From NCBI RefSeq assembly GCF_016086655.4, contig NC_052132.2:19408805-19472804 (forward strand): 64,000 nucleotides of DNA, in the 5' to 3' direction. Of this stretch, positions 1 through 15,600 are shown piece by piece. Position 1 is the stretch's first letter; every line of letters begins with the position of its first letter. The DNA comes from Lepeophtheirus salmonis. Its lineage: Eukaryota > Arthropoda > Copepoda > Siphonostomatoida > Caligidae. The notes beneath the pieces were generated by a model, which saw only the letters and a program-made list of their open reading frames with translations, ran no database searches and was not told the origin of the DNA. The position numbers and the translations under genes are program-made.

Positions 1-546
1 TTTGTGCAAATTTTCCTTCTAGTGAAAAACTTTACATACCGGAGGCAACCATTAAATATTAGTTTAAAACAAAAATATTTGTCTCAGCGAAGTTCTACTA
101 TAAAACGAACAAAATGGAACGATGATACAAGTAACATTAAAACATCGTTATTTTAGACCCACCCTAATACATATGATAAAAAGATTTTGTTAAAATTAAA
201 AATATTGAGTGACAAATATGAAGGATTTCAAAAATAAAAAAAGTTTTCATAAACCTTCTTGAGCTCCTAGAGAATACTGATACAATAAGGTGCACCAAGG
301 TTATAAAATAATAAATCAAATAACATATTTTTCTTACTTTAATAATATTTATTACGACCATTAAGGGTATTAAAGTACTTAAAACTGACTTAATGAAAAA
401 AAAGTAGTTGTACTTTAGAAATACAACTAAGCTTAATTATAAGTGGTTTTTTTATAATGTCCCTTGCCTCGCAGTTTTGTATCTTACATTGTTGCCAATG
501 CTTATTTTCATTCTAAATTTTATAGCTGTTATTAATCTTTTTTTAG
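1..546 (+). other. intron, 3' part, upstream of exon A
   Basis: AT-rich sequence ending in the exon A acceptor. At about 155-175 there is a short motif (GACCCACCCTAATACATA on the + strand) similar to the right end of the MITE at 36087-36420. It could be the end of another copy whose left end lies before the window. I see no exon with Ig or signal-peptide character here. Confidence 0.5.
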
Positions 547-690
547 GGTCATCTGTTATTGTTTGGAAACAAACAAATCGCATTATTTCCGCTGGAGAAA
601 GACTTATACGTAAAGACTCTCGAATGAAATTAATTTCATCTGATAATGGAATTGCTTTGAAGATTGTAAATATTATTCCTGAAGACAAAG
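547..690 (+). CDS. klg: exon A: second half of Ig domain 1
   Basis: The exon follows a pyrimidine-rich acceptor (AG at 545-546) and ends at a strong donor, AAAG|GTAAGTG, at 690/691. It opens with two bases of a split codon, so the preceding intron is phase 1, and ends on the first base of a Gly codon (phase 1). The peptide begins SSVIVWKQTNR and ends VNIIPEDKG. It contains the core Ig tryptophan and the E/D-x-x-G turn that precedes Tyr-x-Cys. The open frame also runs back to an ATG at 408, but the residues before 547 are hydrophobic read-through with no Ig character, so that ATG is probably not the start. The first Ig1 cysteine must lie in an upstream exon. Confidence 0.75.
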
Positions 691-3600
691 GTAAGTGATT
701 TGAGAAGCATAAAATAAACATACCTCACCAGAGATACCTACATATTACGAGAACAAATAATATAATGTATTTAAAAAAATAAAAACTTACTTTGTTTTTC
801 GAACAAATCTAGAGACTATTAATATACGTTAAGTTTCAATTTAAAACTATTGTTTATTAAAAAGAACGAATTATGAAGATTTTATACTAGAAATGTACAA
901 ATGTATAAAAGGCTTTACTTTTTTTAAGCTAAAGTTTTTCTCTTCCAACTAAAAGACTTTATCTGCTGAGGACAAAAAAATAGCAAAGTTTAAGACCTCT
1001 CAAGCGATTTCAGTTTCAGAAATTTTTTCACATTTTTAGGCCGTTAGTAACATGCCTAATATGAAAGTATGAGTAAAAAATTATACTTGTTAAATTTTTT
1101 AGTATGCGTTACATCAGTTAAAAATATTGGGCAACTTGTTTTTAATAACTTAATGGCTTTAAGGTGTGCTTCATAATTTGCAATTTCCCTTTTTTATACA
1201 ACATAAATTATCACAATTTAACCCTGGTAGAAGTTATAGTTGTGAAACCAAAAAGAAGAACATTATCTTTTGTTAAGTTAGTTTTATGATGGTCACAAGC
1301 AAAAAAATATATACCCGTAAACGGAACTGTCTAATGTAAATATATAAAATAGCATTGCCTAATAAAAACAATACTATTGTCCAATGGAAATACATTTGTG
1401 ATGAGTTAGCACAAAAAAAAAATTGAACAAAAATCAAGGAATGCCGAATTACATTTTTCATTGTAGCAATCAAGGTTTTGCTAATTTTAAATACAATTTG
1501 TAAAGATAGATGAATTATAATAATTTGTTGATTGAAATCAACAATTATTTTATTTGATAAACCTATTCATGTTTTTCACCCACTATATATAACTATATAA
1601 ATATAACATTTGCTATTGTTGTTTAACCATAGAATAACAAAATTAGCGTTAAAGTTATAAGATTTTTTTTTAAATAACTATTTTACTGTATTTTATCGTA
1701 TAATTTCCATACCTAGTCATATTGAACGAACTATATAGATGAAAATTAAATGTAATAGTGAAATTGATAAAAAAATTTACTGAATTCGAATAATAAAATA
1801 TTTATTCAGTTATCTCGAATATAATTTCTACATATATTAAAAAAAATAAAGTATCTTATTTGATTACTAATATTTATTTCAATTGCTTTATGTTATAGTT
1901 AAAACTAAAAAAAAAAAAAAAGATAATTTATTACAACATAATAAAATTTCTGTCAAAAAAGGGTTCTGTTTTGATTAGTTTTTTAGTTTTTACTCTTAAT
2001 TTTCTTATAAAATATTTCATGAATAACCAATGTGAGGTTGCGTGGAAATAAATATAATTAGGTCAATGATTTGAATAGCTGTAATAAGTAATTAATGTTT
2101 TAGAGTGAAGAAAATTAATTTCAATATAAATACGTTTCATACCCAATATATTTGATTTGTGTTTATAACATATTAAGTCATTTAGTCCATATATACATAT
2201 TTTTTTAATTTCAAAACTGTTCACACAATCCTTCATTTTTTTTTGAATATTTATTAAATAATCCATAAGATATATAAAGTTCAAATGAAAAAATTAATCA
2301 AAATTGAAGTTTTTTGACGGCAATGTTGTTTTTAAGTCATAGTATTAGATGTATTTTTTAGTTTTAGGTACAATTTAAAGCTATTGAAAAAAATATTATC
2401 TTCCAAATATAATTTTCATTTTATTTGATTTTTGTATGGATAGACACATTTTGTAGAAACTATATTTAAAATAGATAAATAAATATATAATTTTCTAGAT
2501 ACTTTGGAATCAATTGTTATTACTTTTAATTTTTATCTATAAACTTCTTTCCCTTCGATAAATTGCTCTGAATTGTAATTAAACTCTAAACCTATGGTGG
2601 CCAAAGGTTTATTAAAGGGTGTTTTATTAAAAAGCATTAAAAAAAAAGTGGTTTTTAGCCGCTGGGCATTGCAGAAATTGAATTTAATTGTAGAGTGTAA
2701 TTCATAAAATAATCCAAAGGTAATCTAGACTCTACTTAGATAAACAATTTCAAACTTTCGTTTGTGTTGTCCATATATTTTCATTATAGTATGATTATAA
2801 ACTAAATTGTTTACCCTTTTCATAAAAAAGAATACGGATTTTTTTCAATAACTTAAAATATTATTTTACATTAAGATATTTTTAATTTTTCGTACATGCT
2901 TAAAATTTATATTTTGAAAACTTAATCCTTTTTTTTCTTTCAGGAGAATATATTTGTGAATTAGAGACATTTGGAGATCCAATCAGTCAAAAGAATCTAA
3001 TTCATGTTCTTGGTAAGTGTTACTATACTCATATTTATTATAGCTTAATTATATGTATATGTCGTTTTGTGTGTTTCATTACGTTATATGAACTTATTCT
3101 TAAGGACTTATGCTTATCCCATTAAAAATTATGAGGTAAACCATCAACATGTAAGCTCTTTAGTTATATTAAATACAAATAATAGGCATATCAGCTCATT
3201 TCTACGTATATAAACTGATTTTTAGTTATCTTAATAACTCATATCTTAATCTTAGTGTCCAGGAATTACAAATAGTACTACTATGATTCTTTGGAATTAA
3301 TATTTATATGATAAAACATTTGATTGGGTGTTGTGATTTTTTATTTTATTTTAAAAAGTAAACACATATTTTAGAAAAAAGAATAAAGAATTCACAGCTT
3401 TATTTTATTTTGTATTTAGATTTTAAAAATAGATTTTTTTTATTTGTTTAATAAATAGAAAAATGGATATTATCTATAAATTATTTTCTTTTGTGGTCTA
3501 CAGATAAAATTTTGTTGATATTTAGTGAATATGAAAGATTCAAACTCATCATTATTATGAACATAGATATAGCAATCTTTCTGTATCTTTTTCTAAGATG

Positions 3601-6600
3601 TATAAAATTGCTTACAAGTAAGAAAATATGATGAGGAGACAGTTTTCTTTGGAGACTTTTAAATTTTTCATTTTAGGTAATAACGATAAAAATCTAATTT
3701 TATATTAAAGCAAAAATACACACCCTGAATTTAAAAACAGAGAAAAGAGGTTTTTTTTATTTCATGTTAAAGAATGAGTTTAAATCTTTCATATCCACTA
3801 AAAGAATAAAAAATCAATTTGTAGTCTACGTAAGCATTTTTATTATTATTTAAAATATCTTTTTCCCTTCTTTTTATTAATATAAAAGCAAATATATGCA
3901 ATAAACAGTAAAACTCGGCTAGTTTTATCAACGATTAAATAATTGGCTTATAAAACCGTTCAAATGAAAATGCTTCCTATATATAATATAATATTTTTTT
4001 AAATAAAAAATTACCCAAGCATGAAGCTCCAAATATATGAAAAAGAGTTTACTCTGTCAAATAATTATTTATTTATTTTTCGACAAATTATGATAATTTA
4101 AGTTCAATTTTCGGTGTCTTCAAAGAATGAATTAAATAATTTGCAGATATAAATTGACAATTACTCGTAGAAGTTAAAAACATAATCCATTCTCAATTTA
4201 AAAAACAAAACATTTTAGCTAGTTTTTGCGTTCACACGCCAATAATATCTATGTAGACTTGTCATAATACCAATATTTTAATACAAGTTTCAATATTAAA
4301 TATGATTGATGCATTTCAAAACTTTTTCAATTAAAAAAGTAACACGAAAATGTTATAATATATGTATATATATATATATTTGAATTAAAAATAACCAGCT
4401 TTTTAACAATCCATATGAAAAGGAAAAACACTACACACACATTTTAAGAGCACACAAAACTTAAAAAAAAAAATGACAACAATGATAATAAATAGGTAAT
4501 AAAAACACATATGAAGTAGATTGCTCCATTATTTTTGAGACGTTATGCCGTTGCAAGAACTGGATCCACTATTGATATAGAAATTGTACCATTTTTACAG
4601 TTCTATTTCTATTGGCTTAAAATATTTTTGCCAAAAAAGATATTTCATATATGCAATTGTTTATTTAATTCAATTTAAAAAGATAGAATAATTAATATTT
4701 AGGTATTGTTCATATACAATGGTTATATATGTCATATAAGTAAATTAATGACAATTATTTTGTAGAATAGTAATGTTTTTTAAATTATATTGATTAATGA
4801 TCAATATTTAAACGTAATACAGTAATTAAAATCCTTTCTAATATTGTTATACTCCGAATAAATTATATAATTAAAAAAAACAACAACACGACAGTGATTC
4901 GAATGGAAGAAGTGCTTATCATTTTTCCTTTATCAATGCATTTGCATCATTGGTATTGTAAAAACTCGAGGATTGACGAAAAAGCATAATATCAGGCCTC
5001 TGCACTAATTTCCACTTCCTATTTTTTGTTCAAATGTCAATAGGCTAAAAACCCTTTCGGCAAATTGTCCTTCGGCATAAAATGTTTTTGCCTAATAGTC
5101 CACAAACGCAATTTAAGACATTATCTCTTCCCTTGGGTTGTTTATCTACACCAAAAATAAACTATATTTTTGCTTCAAACTCTATGGAAATTATTATTAT
5201 ATATTAAACTTCCTCTTTCCATTTTTTTTAAATGTTACTTTATTAGTTCATGAGTTATGAGATAATTTTGGAATTTATTATTATCGAAATTTCAAAGAAT
5301 GTTCTTATTTTTTATCTACCTTGACGATGAATATGAATAAAGGGGAGGAATAGAGAGTGGGGAATGTTTTATTATGTATAGAACATGTCTTATTCGATTA
5401 TAATTTATTAAATTGGAAATAATCCTTCCATTAAACGGTACACAAATTCATATTCTTTTCTTCAGCTACTACACATTTTAGATTATGAAATTATAAGTAT
5501 AAAATAAGATGTTAAAAAGTATTCCATTTATGATCGGATTTTTACTGAGTGATCTATTAAAATCTGAATTTTATACTGTGATAACCATATATCATGTCTT
5601 GTCGGCAATTAAAAGTAAAAGAAACAGAAAATGATACTGGTAATCCTGATCCTGTTTCGCAGTGAAGTAGCTTAATTGTCATGAAGTTTTAATTAGATCA
5701 GCTGCAAGCAGCCGTGATAATAAAGAAATAAACAAAATCCCACTCTGTAAAAGGGAAGGTCATAGACAGAAATTACTCTGATGTGGATCCTTAATTATAC
5801 TACACCGAGTCCAACAATACACTTTTAACTCCCGACAAAGCCCACATTGTTCCTCTCTGTCTGTCATGAAAACACGCACAGTCAAGTTGTCCATTGAAAT
5901 CTGAATACTTTAAATTGTTAGCTTCAACAAAATTAATGCTATAAATAGATGTGTGTATGTCTCTCTTAATCTTTAATGTAGCCACTCTTAGTAGTAATGC
6001 TAGCCTTTAAGCAGAGGCGGAAGGCCTGACACCCTCTGCGGATATAGTCCACTATCATGGTGGCACATTCCTAGGTGATTGTGACTTTGAAGGCTTCGTT
6101 GTTTAGATGACGAGCACTGCAGGCCTTCCCCTCGACATCTATCCAAAAGGTTAGTTAAGGGGGTTCGGATAGGGGCTAAAAGTGTCAAAAAAGAGTTCAA
6201 ATAACTCATTCAAAAGAGTCTTGTAACGGAGGAGATGGGTTTCTTTATTTCCTAAAAGTAAAGACTCTCCACCCTCACGAGGCGTCCAAAATTAAGATTA
6301 TTTTTTCCCCTGAATGGCAAGAAAATGGCCTGAATGATAACATTTATTCCATAGAAAATATTAAGAAAAAAGTTTAAAGCTAACAAAGCAACCGATCCTG
6401 ATGGAGTTTCTGGAGAGCTTTTTTGCCTGTGCCCGGATGAAATTACGCCCTTATTGTATAGAATGGGGGTGTACGATAGAAAATACAAGTAGAATGCCTT
6501 TATCATTCACAAAAGGAAGAATAAGATTCGATTCCTAAAAAATGAGATGGGACGGAATTCCATCAGTGCAGGCCTATTGCTGTTTTGAACGCATGTTATT

Positions 6601-9600
6601 TAATTTTATTGGGAGTTTTGGCTATGCAAATGGAGTCCATATTAAATAAAAATATTGGAATGACTCAGAAAAGGCTTCTTGAAGAAATGGTAAATTTCCT
6701 ATGTTTCACAAAACTTCCAAGCAGCTATCGAATTAGTCATTCCTTCAAAAAAATATGAAACTATTATTAGATTTGAATTTTGAGAGGCATTGGATTCGAT
6801 AAATCATTGTCATGATTTCAAAAGTATTAAGAAACTTCTCCCAAAAAAGTTTTTTAATCCTGGGAAGGCACTTTTACATAATGGTTCATCAACTATGTCG
6901 TTAAAAAGAGTAGAAAGTGAACCAATTTATTTTAAAAAAAGCTACGGACAGGGCTGCCCCACCGTCTCTCTTTTATTCATTTAATCCATAGAATAACTAA
7001 TTATACATATTTTAAAAAAGTACGTCGGGTTTGGTGTGTATTTTAATAACAAATCAATGACACTTAACTTCACCCACTAGAATACACTGCTTGCATGAAA
7101 TAGTCTATGTTTTATTTTTATTTTTCATCTGCTCTCTTTGATATAATTTTTTAAAAGTTCTTATATGAAGCAATAACTGTAAACTATAATGTTTATTTAT
7201 GTATATTTATTTACGTAATTGCTTTGTACACATAAAAGAACGGTAAATAAATAAATGGGGTATCATAATATGCCAAATCTGATTTACATCTTTTTAAAGT
7301 TGGAACGGCAGATTATGTATACATATATATATTTTTATTATAATGCTTCATTAAGGCATACAATAATATTAGTATTGTAATAGAGTTCGTTTCATAATTA
7401 AAATTTTAAATATACACTTTTTGGAACCTATAGAAATGTTAATAGTGTGTATATTATGTATTTTATATACGTCCCATCTCATATTCCATAAATATACAGA
7501 AAACCATTAAATTACTATTTGTTATACTACTTTTTAATTAATAAAAACTTATTAATGACTCTAGGAAACTTTCAAAAAGTAATGTTTAACCCATTGCCTG
7601 AAAAGTCCAGGATTTTATACATAAATGGTGCTATTTATTTTTTAATTTCACCTTATTTTCAGTTCAGAACCAAACTTCAAATGACGGCTGTCAAATTTTA
7701 CACTTGGGTAGTGTGAATCGGTCTAAAAAAACTAAAAAGACTGCAGTTATATCAGTCCTGTACTAATAAAAATTTTTTGTGCTAGAACCGGTCCTTATCG
7801 TTTTTTTTTGTAGAAAATACTACAGCTTAAATGACATAGTTAGTAATTATATTTTTCAATTCTAGTTATGAATGAAGAAAATAAAAAGATAGCTAGAACC
7901 ATAGGATTGAAAAACCAATTTATCAGTCCTTTGGACCTTTGAATAGTAAAAAAGATCGGACTGATAAAAAATACTCTTAAATATTTATTATAAAACACAA
8001 TATTTTTTATTTATTTATTTGAAGATGAATTAAAAGTATTAAACTAATTTTTAATTTAAATATTAGTTAATTCAATGTGAAAAATTACTATAAAAAGTAC
8101 ATATATTCTAAGTAGTATAAAATATTTCCTATTTTCTTCCATTAAGTAATAAACTATATGAAAAAAAACTATTGAAAATATACAACAAAATTGTAAAGTA
8201 CTTGAACATATTGGACAAAATATATCAGTCTTAGTTTTGGCTTTACATACGTATTTTTGTACATTTTGTACATGAAGAACTTGTTTGACGTTCGTTTTTG
8301 GAGATACAAAATTGGTATCATTGAAATTGTCCGACAGTCTTACAACGTCATTGTAATCCTAAAAAAGTGAAATTTCTGTGTCTCAATATCTAGGAGTAGC
8401 CTTGCCACAAAAATGATAAGCACCTGCCAATGTCGATAATCTAATGTAAGCTTGTAGGTTCTTCTTATCAAGGGTTTTCCAATTCTCGTCATATCTTGTA
8501 ATATCTTCCAAATAAGTCATTTTCAATATGATTTGTTCAATATATGGTGTGAGGAATAGGTAAAATGTTGAAAATAAGTCCTCCAAATAGACTTTGGCAT
8601 ATCTTGGGGGTTCATGATTATTTTTTATGATGTTTATTTAATATTAATAATTTTGACAAAAAAAAATCACATTCAAGAAAAAATATAAATTTAAAAAGTA
8701 AATTTTTATTCTTAAAATAATATTTATAATTTTTATGTAGATTTTGTGTGACTAGTTTTTCAAATGCTCTAAAAAACTGTTGTATTTTACCAGATCCCAT
8801 TCTTATCCACATTTATACAACTAAATAATTATAATAGAGTGCTTTATTTAATTATCAAAGCTTGATACTAAGAGTGATAAGGATTTTTGTTTATTCAAAC
8901 AATAATACAAACATATATATTAACAAACTTACTACTACGTTGGAAAAATGACTTTGGGGCATTTTATATCCGTTTCTATTGAAGAATCAAAGTAAATATT
9001 ATTTAACAATAGTGGAAAAAAGTTCAACTCTACAAAAAAAAAAAAAAAAAAAAAAAAAAAGGGAGAAAACGTTCATATGAAAGATTATCAATGTAAATAA
9101 TGAAGTCTACCAGGATGTTTCATATCCCCTCTGGAATATAAATGTATGTAAATATATAGTTGTAGGCATATACAAAAGTTTTAGAATAGAATAAATATGA
9201 GTAACGTACTTTTGTTTTATGAAACAAAGTATTTTGATATTGCAAATTCAACTTGATATAGTAATTGTATAATTATAGTATATATAGTAATCTAATAATT
9301 GATTTTTTAAATGGTTTATTTTTTTGGGGTTTTTAATCAATATTAATTTATTTCAACACTTCTAAAATAACATACTTTTGAATATAAATAGTATTATGCT
9401 TAAAACACACTACTGAACATTTTATCTTAAAAGACAATTTTGTATAATGATAACTAGATAAGTGTTATATAATACATAAAACCTCGTAAAAAAACTCCCA
9501 CCTTAACAAGGAGTAAAGACTATCAACCTTGGACAAGAAAAAAATTCAGGGACAACTTTGTTTTCACTCGAGACGGAACTCCGCTACAACCCAGAGCTTC

Positions 9601-12600
9601 CTGGCAGACAACTTTCCGTACTTTTGGGATCTCAACTTGTTGCTGACCTCCTCTCCAGAAGCGAACCCCTCTGACTACTTTACCAAGACTCATCTGTTGG
9701 AGAAGGTATTTGCTACTCTTCATAGGAGTGTACAGTCTATAGAGGCTTCCATCAAGAATGAGTGGACCACGCTCGAGTTTGTCTACATAGTGGATGTCTG
9801 CAAGGGATTTATGCCTCGTATTGAGGCAATTATTAGAGCCGATGGCTCACATATTGAATACAAGTTTTACCAAACACTATTTTCAGAGGTTTTTGTAGAA
9901 TAAATGCCCTCATACATCCTCTCGTTTAAATTTTACTCTTGAAACAATAAAATTAATTAAAAGTTTACCATTAGATAAGATCAAACATTTTCCAACCGAA
10001 AAAAGAAACTGTCTATATCATACACATACCATTTAAGTTTTCAAACTTATATGGAATTATAATACTTTTCAATAAAGTAAATTAATTTATATTTTGATTG
10101 TGTGTATGGAAAGAAAAGGAAAGAGGGGGCTGTGTATGCAAATTTTATTTTCATATACATAATTCATTATTGTTGTTATAATATTTATTCTATATAATAG
10201 CATATTGAAACGTGAGAATAAAAGATTATATTATCTGCAGATAAGCAACATTTATTTACATTTTAAAAGAAAAGGTAGAGGGGTGCTAAGAAACAGTTAA
10301 TTGGATGTAGAATTAGAGGCAATCTAAGTTAAATTGAAGTGGCAAAGAAATACATTAAATTATTTTACTTTACTTTTCAAAGGAATGATAAGGGATAGAA
10401 AGAATAATAATTAATTTCGATAACAAAGAAAATTAACGTAAATTTCAATATATTGTATACATACAATAGGTTGATTAAAATACAATTGAATACTTAAAAA
10501 TATTTATTGTAAATAGATTTACTCAATCCATACAATATTATATATTTATATATACTAGCAAAGGCTAACCCAGCGTTGCTCAGGCCAAGGAGTGAGCGAT
10601 TAATCACATTGACAATGGACAATATTATTTTTCTTTATGTTTAGAACCAACCCGTTGGTGCAGGTGAACATTAAAATATTGCCCTACAATAATCTAAATA
10701 TATTTATTTTTATGGATTTAAAAAAAAACAAATGTTTAAATTTGCTACTAATAACATACCAATTTATATCTATGAAAAAATTGTCTAGATGAATAGTCCA
10801 TATTGTGTTTTTGTCAAAATATTGCCAAATCGAAACTCTCAAAGAAACACATTAATTTGCAAGAAATTGTAAATATAATTTATTAGCATTGTAAAGAGAA
10901 ACATTAACTTTCCAAAAAATTTTGGTTCTTGCAAAAACAAAATGTAAATTCTAAATGTATCATTAATGAAAAGTACATTTAATATAATTTATAAATTTAG
11001 TTTTGTTTTTTCTGAATTAATAATCTATCATTATACAAGATATTTTTTATACAGAATAAAAGATCTCCCACACCCTTTCCATTTCTATTTTCCCATAATC
11101 ATTTTTACGGTTGATAAAAAATAAGATCTCAAAAAAAAAAAAACTTTACTTATTTATTCATGCTTTTGTTGACAACTCAGAAACTAATTAAGTACCACAC
11201 CCAAAGAAATAGCATACATGAAGTGATGATCAATTAAGAATTAAAATAGAATTTGAAGCAAAATATAGGAAGGATTTGGAAAGTAGATGAGGAATAAACT
11301 TATCCAATTAAATTATCATTATGATATGTTGTTATTAAATAAATACATGATAATAATTGATGGTGCAATTATTGGTTTATAAATCTTTATTTCTCTGTTT
11401 GATAGAAGCAATATATCTTAATCTCATATGTTCATTATGGTTTAGGTGGATTTATTATTTTAAGCATGTTCAGATTTGATACTGCATTCATGTATTTACT
11501 TTGTGTTTTATTTAGACACACACATGGGTACATCTAATTTATCTGTTAGTAAGATAAGATTTCTTGGTTACAAAATAACTGCCAATTACGAAAAAGTAAA
11601 GAAATTTTCAAGTCATAAAACTATCCATATTATATATTTTTCGTAGATTAAGGTTCAAAAATGCGTCAATTTGAACCATAAGACAAATCAAGGCTAAAGA
11701 GTGTTTAAGATGGATACTGAAAACTAAACTGTATGTCCAATGAAGATAAATAAGTATATAGCTAATTAATTATTTTATAAGAGATTAATGATCTACTTTT
11801 TTCAGTCAAAGTATTTATTAGTTTTTATTTGGATAATCGTTTAACAAGAAAAAGAAATATAAATATAATCGTATTTATGTGTATTTCAGTTTTAAAAATA
11901 CTCTACTGTTAAATTTTAATTATTAAATAACATTTATTTAATTTAAGTCAAAGTTATAAGTAAAATATCCAAGTTATTTTATTTATCAGAACATGAAATT
12001 TTTTTTACATCTTCTATATATTTTTAATAGTATTCAATAATAGTGAAGAAAAACCTATGAAAACACTATTTATGTGAGCCCATTGTTACATTATATAAGC
12101 TGATGAAGTAAAAGGTTGGATAGTGCGAGAGACATGAATGAAAGTTTTCTTTAAAAAAAAAAAAAATATCTATCTAATATTTATTATGCTACAAAAAATA
12201 TATATATTATATTTTCTTGTTACTTTCTTATTTACAAAAAATATTAAAGTATGTCTTAAAAAAAGAATAACTTTCAAAAAATAGAAAGTAACGTTACACA
12301 TTTTCATCATACCCAAATCACAGAGCCTTGCTTTACCATTCATTACTAGTGTAATTTGACTTAACGTTATTTATTATGATGTAGTTATTATTATATTATT
12401 TACTAACCATACAATATGATAATTGGATTAATGTATAAGCTACATAAGCCATGCTAATACAAACTATAAGATAAGGCATACTCTCATTTTCATAAGCACA
12501 CACACACACACACAGTAACTACTCAATAGGTATATCAATTCATATGTGTTCTCTCCTCAAGAATGAAAGAATAATAATAATAATAAATAAAAAATGTAAT

Positions 12601-15600
12601 GGGATGTTTAATGGCTATTCTAGTATTTAGAGAGCTTACTAATACAAACAAACGATATTCATTTGAAGGGTCGTTCATTTATAACCCAGATACAAATACT
12701 ATTTTTGACCATCCCTTTCCCCTGTTTGTCCAAATCTTGATACCAAACTCGAATTGGACGGCCTTAATTTTTGGATCCCCTCCGCCTGTTTGTATTTGTA
12801 AATAAAATATATGGATTGGTTATCTTGGAGACCACTACTTAAGGGCGTCCGCAGGATTATATATATTTTTTTTTTTTTGGGGGGGGGAGGGGGAGAGGTA
12901 CAGTCCTCCATATTTTGTATTGTAATTCATTCTGAAAAAATATATTTTTTTTTAATACACAATAAATATTTGTTTAATTCCATTAAGTCATATTTAAAAA
13001 TATAAAACTAAAAACACAGTATTATGAATTGTTTTCAAGATAATCGAGGGCTAAATCACTTTTTTGAGAAAATTTGAATATATACACATATTTAATACAA
13101 AAGAAACCAGGAAAGATATAAAAAAATTAAGGGAAACATTGCTCATTGTGTACTCATTAATACGAATAAATTGTTACTGCTTATATCAAAAATATTTATA
13201 TGATGTACACCAGGGAGCACTATATACAGCTAACCTTTTATGCACATTCAATCCTATATCTACAGTGTATCTAGGATACCTTAATATATTAGGCATATTA
13301 CTCAGGAAAAGGAAAACCATTTATAAATATGCAAATTGTATAATAATGCTTGATGGAGATGAAACAATTATTTTTATGCTTTAAATTATCTTATATTAAT
13401 AAAGTTATAAACTCATAAATATATATCACACAAAGCAAAATCAATAATTTTTAAGGATAATTAAGTATCATTTTTTTTATTATTATCAATATAAAAAACA
13501 CTCTAAATATACACTTTACCAAAGATATTTTTTTTAATTTAAAAAACAACAACTAATTGTCGCTCTAAAACTCTAACAATTCGACAAATAAAAATATGTT
13601 ATGAAATTTGGATGTTTCATAGTAAAAAAAAGAAAAAAAATATAAAAACATGGCGTGCAATATGTATTGTTTTTTCTTTAACTATTTTTCATTATATTTT
13701 AAATTATGGGTAAAAATATTACCCATATAAAATATAAATATATATCTTAAAGTAAATTTAGTTATCTTTAAAATATTACATCATTTGAAAAGCTGTATCA
13801 TTAACCGTTTTCAGGATAATTGAACAAGAAGTCACTTTTTTTGATAAAATTGGCAATTTTCAAAAACTTGAGGCTGTAGAGCTAACTCTAATTATTTTTC
13901 AATTCTCCTCAAACTTTGACAATTCTATATTTTATCAATAGGAATGGATTTTGACCCGGCGACCCGGACATTAAAAAAAAAATGAAAGATAAAAAAAATC
14001 ACCTTAATGTAGACCTCTCCAATATTTTATCAATAATCGTTTTCGTATATCCATACAGACATTAAGACAGATAGGGAGACAAACTTTGCTTTATTAATTG
14101 GTTATAAAACTTGTTTGATAATAATTTAGTTATTTAGAAATAGTCCATCTTCTACGTATTTAAATTGGGTAATCACATTTATCCTACGTTTACTCATATT
14201 TGTGTAAATACAATTTATATATATCAACAAAGTGGGAAAATTGTCTAAATTATCTTGAGTGTCAATAAAAAAGAAAGGTATATGTTAGGAATTTTGATAG
14301 ATGACATATCTACTAAAAGAGATCAAGAGAAAAGAGAAATGTATAGTGCTACTTACTTGCGTTTGAATTTTCAAAATAAGGTGAAATAATTAATAAGAAA
14401 ACTAATATCTTACATATTCCCAACATATACTTTTTTTTAAAATATATGCTCAAGGGGATTCGGACAATTTTCAGATCATTATACAGTTACCTTATCCTTT
14501 ATATGATATAGGGAGAAAAGTAGATCTCACGCAGATTTCCTTTAATCAACTAACAAGAAGTAATATATTTATATATATAATGATATAAATTGTGTTAATT
14601 TTGTTAGTAGACCTGTATTTTTTTTTTTTTTTTAAATTGGAATGTTCATCTTCAAAATGAATTTGCTTTTCCTCATCAGTTTTCCTTATTATTTACTCCC
14701 AGAGTAGAGAATTTTCTTCCATAAATTAGATTAAATTATATTCTAAACATGGTCGAACATTCTTGTGTGCCTCATAAAAGACTGAGAGTAATTTTAGGAT
14801 TTTTTGCAAAGTTATAATTGGAAGTCCTTGTTGGAGTATAATTGGCAATCGACATCAAAGTAATTCTTGCTTGTGTCCTTCTTCCCTCACTCACTTGTCA
14901 CAGCTAATTGTAGCTGATCTCTTCCACAGACATTCTTAAAATTATAAGGGTAACAATGTTGATTTTTGGGTTTTTTTTTTTTTAAACACTCGATTTTCAT
15001 CATTATGTATATACAAGCATACGTGTACAAGCATGATAAATGTGGCAACCCACCTTTATTTCCAACTTTTTATCGTTGCGGTGCTTTAAACGTATTTGTT
15101 TAAAAGGAAGAAGATCCAATTCTACCAAAATAATGCGGTCTAGAACGCTTAAAAATAGACTTAAAGAATTATGTTTAGAAATTACATTTTTTAAATACAT
15201 CGATAGTCTCAAGGAGCCCTTGTGCTCTACAGAGCCTGGTTGAGAATCAAATTAAACAGTAAAAAATTTAATATACTTTTTTCTATCTACTATTTTAGAT
15301 TATGAATTCAGTCATAAAATACAATGGTAAAAAAGTATGAAACGACATAGCTCAGTGGACAACCAGCTCGGTAAAAACTATTCTCTATAACTCAATGTAT
15401 GTATATTCGATTCACAGTGGCTTCTTGAAAATATAAATGGCATTTTTAAAATTCAAAGAAAATTCCTAGGTCCGAGGGAGTAATTGTATTCATTTAAATC
15501 TTTAATTATAATTAATCAGTTATACTTTAATCAATTAAAGGAACATTAAAAATAGGTCATTATTTTTTTTCGGATACTGATATGTTCCATCTTCTAAAGC

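Noticed and set aside
408..546. ATG at 408 as the start of the adhesion gene
   Set aside because: The residues before 547 are hydrophobic intron-like read-through with no Ig features, and a good acceptor lies at 545-546. The first Ig1 cysteine would still be missing.
10555..10600. TATACTAGCAAAGGCTAACC-type repeat end
   Set aside because: It resembles ends of common arthropod repeats, but no body, boundary or second copy could be defined.
12599..12911. Less AT-rich block with overlapping open frames on both strands
   Set aside because: I could not match it to a transposase, RT or host protein, and it ends in a poly(T)/poly(G) run. Left unassigned.
13064..13384. 106-codon + strand open frame
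   Set aside because: Composition matches surrounding AT-rich DNA, no domain or family resemblance, and no splice or promoter context.
15343..15420. Functional tRNA gene
   Set aside because: A- and B-box-like words are present, but no cloverleaf can be drawn and the sequence recurs as degenerate dispersed copies, which fits a SINE better.
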